Positions 60,501 through 64,000 of a stretch of DNA of 64,000 nucleotides are shown here, one piece after another. The stretch comes from Auanema rhodensis (taxonomy: Eukaryota; Nematoda; Chromadorea; Rhabditida; Rhabditidae). How positions within the stretch are numbered: position 1 is the first letter of the stretch; every line of letters begins with the position of its first letter. The notes beneath the pieces are model-generated. The model had not been told where the DNA came from and did not search any database. It saw only the letters and a program-made list of their open reading frames with translations. The position numbers and the translations under genes were made by a program. Where the stretch lies: positions 248,001 through 312,000 of the forward strand of contig CAXKVF010000075.1 of assembly GCA_964057225.1 (NCBI GenBank). The letters are read 5' to 3'.

Positions 60501-61952
60501 GAAAACCGCATTTCTTTATCTTTCACGTGAAGCGAGTTACATACCAAGTGCACATCACGTGTACATTTAATTAGCATAAATTAAAGTTCACGTAAATTTC
60601 AAAGTCATGGTTACCATGCACCAATATCAATAAAAATTTGTTTTTAGACTAATATGGACATGGGGAATCTAATTTTGAGAACCGCATCTCTTTATCTTTC
60701 ACGTGAAGCGAGTTACATACCAAGTGCACATCACGTGTACATTTAATTAGCATAAATTAAAGTTCACGTAAATTTCAAAGTCATGGTTACCATGAAGCAA
60801 TATCAATAAAAATTTGTTTTTAGACTAATATGGACATGGGGAATCTAATTTTGAAAACCGCATCTCTTCATCTTTCACGTGAAGCGAGTTACATACCAAG
60901 TGCACATCACGTGTACATTTAATTAGCATAAATTAAAGTTCACGTAAATTTCAAAGTCATGGTTACCATGAACCAATATCAATAAAAATTTGTTTTTAGA
61001 CTAATATGGACATGGGGAATCTAATTTTGAAAACCGCATCTCTTTATCTTTCACGTGAAGCGAGTTACATACCAAGTGCACATCACGTGTACATTTAATT
61101 AGCATAAATTAAAGTTCACGTAAATTTCAAAGTCATGGTTACCATGCACCAATATCAATAAAAATTTGTTTTTAGACTAATATGGACATGGGGAATCTAA
61201 TTTTGAAAACCGCATCTCTTTATCTTTCACGTGAAGCAAGTTACATACCAAGTGCACATCACGTGTACATTTAATTAGCATAAATTAAAGTTCACGTAAA
61301 TTTCAAAGTCATGGTTACCATGAACCAATATCAATAAAAATTTGTTTTCAGACTAATATGGACATGGGGAATCTAATTTTGAAAACCGCATTTCTTTATC
61401 TTTCACGTGAAGCGAGTTACATACCAAGTGCACATCACGTGTACATTTAATTAGCATAAATTAAAGTTCACGTAAATTTCAAAGTCATGGTTACCATGCA
61501 CCAATATCAATAAAAATTTGTTTTTAGACTAATATGGACATGGGGAATCTAATTTTGAGAACCGCATCTCTTTATCTTTCACGTGAAGCGAGTTACATAC
61601 CAAGTGCACATCACGTGTACATTTAATTAGCATAAATTAAAGTTCACGTAAATTTCAAAGTCATGGTTACCATGAAGCAATATCAATAAAAATTTGTTTT
61701 TAGACTAATATGGACATGGGGAATCTAATTTTGAAAACCGCATCTCTTTATCTTTCACGTGAAGCGAGTTACATACCAAGTGCACATCACGTGTACATTT
61801 AATTAGCATTAATTAAAGTTCACGTAAATTTCAAAGTCATGGTTACCATGAACCAATATCAATAAAAATTTGTTTTTAGACTAATATGGACATGGGGAAT
61901 CTACTTTTGAAAACCGCATCTCTTTATCTTTCACGTGAAGCGAGTTACATAC
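57553..61952. repeat. 5-monomer higher-order repeat, five copies (880 bp each)
   Basis: Monomers 328-352 form five blocks of five. Position 1 has GAAGCAAG; position 2 has TTTTCAGACT with CGCATTTC; position 3 is CACC with TTTTGAGAAC. Positions 4 and 5 alternate between two states: TAAAATTC then CATTAATT/CTACTTTTG, or AAGC (often with CTTCATC) then a plain AACC unit. The last block mixes both states. This is the most regular part of the array and is the part next to the edge at about 62173. Confidence 0.9.
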
Positions 61953-62136
61953 CAAGTGCACATCACGTGTACATTTAATTAGCATAAATTAAAGTTCACG
62001 TAAATTTCAAAGTCATGGTTACCATGCACCAATATCAATAAAAATTTGTTTTTAGACTAATATGGACATGGGGAATCTAATTTTGAGAACCGCATCTCTT
62101 TATCTTTCACGTGAAGCGAGTTACATACCAAGTGCA

Positions 62137-62202
62137 CATCACGTGTACATTTAATTAGCATAAATTAAAGTTTCATCACGTGTACATTTAATTAGCATAA
62201 AT
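62137..62202. repeat. Rearranged satellite edge with a 29-bp direct repeat
   Basis: Monomer 354 starts at 62129 and departs from consensus at about 62173, after TTAAAGTTT. Unit positions 9-37 are then repeated: 62137-62165 recurs exactly at 62174-62202, 37 bp downstream. The 17-bp repeats of the retrotransposon begin at 62203 directly after it. This may be a slippage or end-joining product made when the element inserted. The 3' end of the element is not in view, so it cannot be called a target-site duplication. Confidence 0.8.
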
Positions 62203-62304
62203 CGTTGACCTAGTTTCCTCGTTGACCTAGTTTCCTCGTTGACCTAGTTTCCTCGTTGACCTAGTTTCCTCGTTGACCTAGTTTCCTCGTTGACCTAGTT
62301 TCCT
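62203..62304 (+). repeat. 17-bp minisatellite, six perfect copies
   Basis: The unit CGTTGACCTAGTTTCCT is repeated six times without change (starts at 62203, 62220, 62237, 62254, 62271 and 62288). It lies between the satellite edge and the retrotransposon leader and is unrelated to the 176-bp unit. Tandem 5' repeats acting as promoter units are known in some LINEs, such as mouse L1 monomers. Repeats can also form at 5' junctions during insertion. Which applies here is not decided by the sequence. Confidence 0.92.
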
Positions 62305-62504
62305 GGCCACGGAAGGTGATCCCTGCTCTGCTCTGTTCGTTCCTGCCGTCTTCAGCCGTATCTGTCTGGATTTTATTCGTCGGATTGGTTTTTTTTCAAG
62401 GTACGCTCACTTTTTCTCTCGTTCTTTTTTTCTCTTCTTTTTATTTATCTTCACTTTATTTATTTATTTTTTTTTTCTCTCACCTCTCTTTATATTGTTT
62501 CATT
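62305..62504 (+). other. Retrotransposon 5' leader, pyrimidine-rich
   Basis: About 200 bp lie between the 17-bp repeats and the preferred ORF1 start. The first 90 bp (from GGCCACGG) are of mixed, higher-GC sequence. From about 62385 to 62500 the strand is mostly T and C. The frame of ORF1 is open back to an ATG at 62316. The 63 residues that would add are hydrophobic and rich in Phe, Leu and Ser, as expected from translating a pyrimidine tract, so I treat this as untranslated. A promoter is likely here or in the 17-bp repeats (inference). Confidence 0.6.
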
Positions 62505-63578
62505 ATGTCTTTTGTGACCAATGATTTTCTTACAAGTGCTCTCGAAACATTTTCCAAATCACTTGAATGCTCATTTGCTAAACTTTCAAGCGATATAAAA
62601 AATGAGCTTAATTGTATGAAAATCAAAGTCAGTTCTCACGAGGCTCGCTTGAACCTTATCGAAACGGATTTCAAATCTCGTTTGGAAAAGTTAGAGCAGA
62701 AGCTTGCCAGTTTTTCTCAACCATCTCCTCACTGTAATTCCGTTTCCATTGCATCATCTTCCCAATTAAATGTTGCATGCCAGCTACAAAAATTGAGATC
62801 AGAGGAGACAAAATACTCTTACCGCAGTAACCGGGCTCTCTGGTTTCGCGTACCTTTGACTTCAGATGAATTTCCAAACGATCCACTTTCATTATTGAAA
62901 CTCATCGTCAAGAAGTCCAATGATAGTACTTTGTCTTCTCTTATCGATAGCAACCAAATCACAATTGCACGCTCTACTCTCAAATCAAACTTTCCTGGTC
63001 CCTTAATTATTACTTGTCCCTCCATCGATTTACGAGACAGAACTATCGAGGTTATCAAAGCCAACAAATCTAAGTGCTTCATTACTCTTTCCAAAACATT
63101 CCTACGCCGCGACTACCTTCCTTTTGAAATTGAACTAGAAAAAAGTTTACGCGCCGAAGCTAAAATTAAAAATGAAAACAATCTTAAAAGCGTTTTTCTT
63201 GTACGCGATCTCAAACTGATAGAAGTATCTCGTAAACCGATCACCACCCTATCCCCTACCACTAACATCATAGCTACTAATTCCAACGGTCCAATTTCTA
63301 AAACTTCTTATAATACCCACAATTGTCCTGTTTCATTAACCACATTAGACGTTGTTTCTAGTCCTCCTTGTAAATCGGGCAGATCCAGTCGGTCTAAGGA
63401 AAGGCAAAAACCAGTCTCCAAGGATAAAATGCTTTCCATTAGTCCTAGAAGACGGAAAAATCCACCCCGTAATGCCAAGTCTAGTACCATTGAACCAACT
63501 GGACCTATTGCCAGATCTACAAGTAGCCCTCTAGCAACCTCTTTGTCTCTTACGCATGATAACCTGTCCTTTCGTTAA
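62505..63578 (+). CDS. Retrotransposon ORF1 protein (RNA-binding, coiled coil)
   Basis: A 357-residue protein, complete, ending in TAA. LINE ORF1 proteins coat the element RNA and act as nucleic-acid chaperones; that role is inferred here from position and architecture. Visible parts: residues 10-70 form a likely coiled coil (heptad-like Leu/Ile/Phe with many Lys and Glu), suited to trimer formation. Residues 70-95 are Ser-rich. Residues 105-252 look folded, with a PGPLIIT strand at 155-161 followed by RDR and by an acidic/basic helix near 192-215 containing LRAEAK and NEN, similar in pattern to the RRM-CTD region of L1-type ORF1 proteins. Residues 295-345 are basic and Ser/Pro-rich. I see no CCHC zinc knuckle. 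I chose Met 62505 because the upstream in-frame Met (62316) adds only an F/L-rich stretch from the pyrimidine tract. The 3' end overlaps ORF2 by 23 nt. Confidence 0.8.
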   Translation: MSFVTNDFLTSALETFSKSLECSFAKLSSDIKNELNCMKIKVSSHEARLNLIETDFKSRLEKLEQKLASFSQPSPHCNSVSIASSSQLNVACQLQKLRSEETKYSYRSNRALWFRVPLTSDEFPNDPLSLLKLIVKKSNDSTLSSLIDSNQITIARSTLKSNFPGPLIITCPSIDLRDRTIEVIKANKSKCFITLSKTFLRRDYLPFEIELEKSLRAEAKIKNENNLKSVFLVRDLKLIEVSRKPITTLSPTTNIIATNSNGPISKTSYNTHNCPVSLTTLDVVSSPPCKSGRSSRSKERQKPVSKDKMLSISPRRRKNPPRNAKSSTIEPTGPIARSTSSPLATSLSLTHDNLSFR

Positions 63579-64000
63579 CAATGTTTCTGTCAATACCCAA
63601 TCTAGCTCATTAATCATTTCTAATCTTTCTGTTCACTGTTACAATGCCCGCTCTATTCTTAACAAATTACATCTACTCCCAATCGTTCTTTTGTCTGACT
63701 CCCCTGATATAGTTGCTATATCAGAAACCTGGCTTCATTCTCAGTTTAACACTGACCTATTACCACTGAGAGACACCTACAGTATCCTTAGAGCTGATAG
63801 ATGTACCTCTCGTGGAGGTGGTGTACTTCTTTTCATTAAAAAACACATTAACTTCCGTCTTGTCTCTTGTTCCTCTCATCTATCTTCTGTCCAATTTTTA
63901 AATATTGTAATAACTTCATTAAATGCTGTTTTCTCTATTTGCTACCGCTCTCCTTCATCAACTCACGCCGACTTTTCTGAATATCTTTCGGATATTGAGA
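63556..64000 (+). CDS. Retrotransposon ORF2, N-terminal endonuclease domain (partial)
   Basis: The first 148 residues of ORF2, open to the window end. The complete protein should nick target DNA with its endonuclease and copy the RNA by target-primed reverse transcription. Motifs of the exonuclease-endonuclease-phosphatase fold are present: YNARSILNK at 29-37 with the metal/phosphate-contacting Asn30, SETWL at 56-60 with catalytic Glu57, and RADR followed by RGGGVLLFIKK at 79-96. A YRSP motif (residues 130-133) replaces the more usual YRPP. The later Asp-x-Asn and Ser-Asp-His motifs and the reverse transcriptase lie beyond the window. The start is the first ATG after an in-frame stop at 63532-63534 and lies 23 nt inside ORF1, in the +1 frame, so translation by reinitiation or frameshifting is plausible. 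No damage is visible. Confidence 0.87.
   Translation, partial: MITCPFVNNVSVNTQSSSLIISNLSVHCYNARSILNKLHLLPIVLLSDSPDIVAISETWLHSQFNTDLLPLRDTYSILRADRCTSRGGGVLLFIKKHINFRLVSCSSHLSSVQFLNIVITSLNAVFSICYRSPSSTHADFSEYLSDIE

Larger units (their letters stand above)
1..62173. repeat. 176-bp satellite array, 353 full monomers plus one truncated
   Basis: A 176-bp unit starting CAAGTGCACATCACG is repeated head to tail. Unit starts fall at 1+176(n-1) throughout; the last full unit ends at 62128 and copy 354 breaks off at about 62173. The consensus is about 32% GC (56 of 176 positions). Most monomers differ from consensus by only zero to a few substitutions. Recurrent variant sites include unit positions 76-79 (AACC, CACC, AAGC or AACT), 22 (T/A), 140 (G/A), 5 (T/G), 144 (C/T) and 150 (A/T). 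The unit length is close to one nucleosome repeat, as in many centromeric satellites (known for alpha satellite and plant centromere repeats). A centromeric role here is inference. The unit has stops in all useful frames and 176 is not a multiple of 3, so it encodes no protein. Confidence 0.98.
62203..64000 (+). mobile_element. CR1/jockey-superfamily non-LTR retrotransposon, 5' part
   Basis: The order is 17-bp tandem repeats, a pyrimidine-rich leader, ORF1, and an overlapping ORF2 that begins with an endonuclease domain. This is the layout of LINE elements with an apurinic-like endonuclease. ORF2 motifs (YNARSILNK, ISETWL, GGGVLLFIK, YRSP) resemble those of CR1-type elements. The reverse transcriptase, 3' UTR and 3' tail lie past the window. 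No frameshift or stop is visible in either ORF, so the copy looks young. The left boundary could be 62203 (tandem repeats included) or 62305 (repeats excluded). Assignment to the CR1 clade rather than a neighbouring clade needs the reverse transcriptase. Confidence 0.85.

Noticed and set aside
1-62173. CRISPR-like regular repeats
   Set aside because: The whole 176-bp unit is repeated, with no unique spacers between short repeats, and no cas-type gene is present. This is a satellite.
1-62173. CENP-B box or telomere repeats within the array
   Set aside because: No unit contains the TTCG...A..CGGG pattern of the CENP-B box, and no run of TTAGGG-type repeats is present.
62397-62406. Possible splice donor CAAG/GTACGC in the leader
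   Set aside because: The motif fits a donor site, but the first downstream AG after the pyrimidine tract falls inside ORF1, and nothing else supports splicing.
62316-62504. Upstream in-frame ATG that would add 63 hydrophobic residues to ORF1
   Set aside because: The added stretch is the translation of a T/C-rich leader and is unlike known ORF1 N termini, whereas the coiled coil begins soon after the Met at 62505. It cannot be fully excluded.
62671-63490. Minus-strand open frames at 62671-62892, 62819-63094 and 63308-63490
   Set aside because: They lie opposite ORF1 of the retrotransposon, resemble no family I know and are short; they are shadows of ORF1.
63352-63534. Plus-strand 60-codon frame overlapping the end of ORF1
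   Set aside because: It is in the ORF2 frame but is closed by a TAG at 63532-63534 before the ORF2 start. It shows no endonuclease motif and lies wholly within ORF1.

Overview
This window is almost entirely one tandem satellite DNA array, ending in the 5' part of a non-LTR retrotransposon. It has no operon-type gene layout, no tRNA or rRNA gene that I can recognise, and no CRISPR array. Long satellite DNA, nested higher-order repeats and a LINE with an apurinic-type endonuclease point to a metazoan nuclear genome. A centromeric or pericentromeric location is my inference. The lineage cannot be fixed from sequence alone; a flatworm or another invertebrate with an AT-rich genome is possible.

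Bases 1-62128 are 353 complete, head-to-tail copies of a 176-bp monomer (consensus about 32% GC), followed by a truncated 354th copy. The unit start recurs at 1, 177, 353 and so on to 62129, which is exactly 353 x 176, so I see no net insertion or deletion in 62 kb. Monomers differ only by scattered substitutions. A few diagnostic sites, such as the AACC/CACC/AAGC/AACT choice at unit positions 76-79, allow monomers to be typed and followed. Typing shows many nested duplications: blocks of 3, 4, 5, 6, 7, 12, 14, 15, 20, 23 and about 35 monomers, up to about 6 kb long. New variants appear progressively from left to right, and a regular 5-monomer (880-bp) higher-order repeat occupies the last 4.4 kb before the right edge. 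Each monomer carries two CACGTG boxes 32 bp apart across the unit junction and a 15-nt dyad centred on GGTTACC.

At 62137-62202 the array ends in a small rearrangement in which part of the monomer is repeated after 37 bp. Six perfect copies of a 17-bp unit follow (62203-62304), then a pyrimidine-rich leader, ORF1 (62505-63578, coiled coil plus an ORF1p-like folded region and a basic tail) and the start of ORF2 (63556 to beyond the window). ORF2 opens with an endonuclease domain of the CR1/jockey-superfamily type. Both reading frames are open as far as visible, so the element looks 5'-complete and fairly young. Its reverse transcriptase and 3' end lie outside the window, and whether the satellite resumes beyond it cannot be seen.
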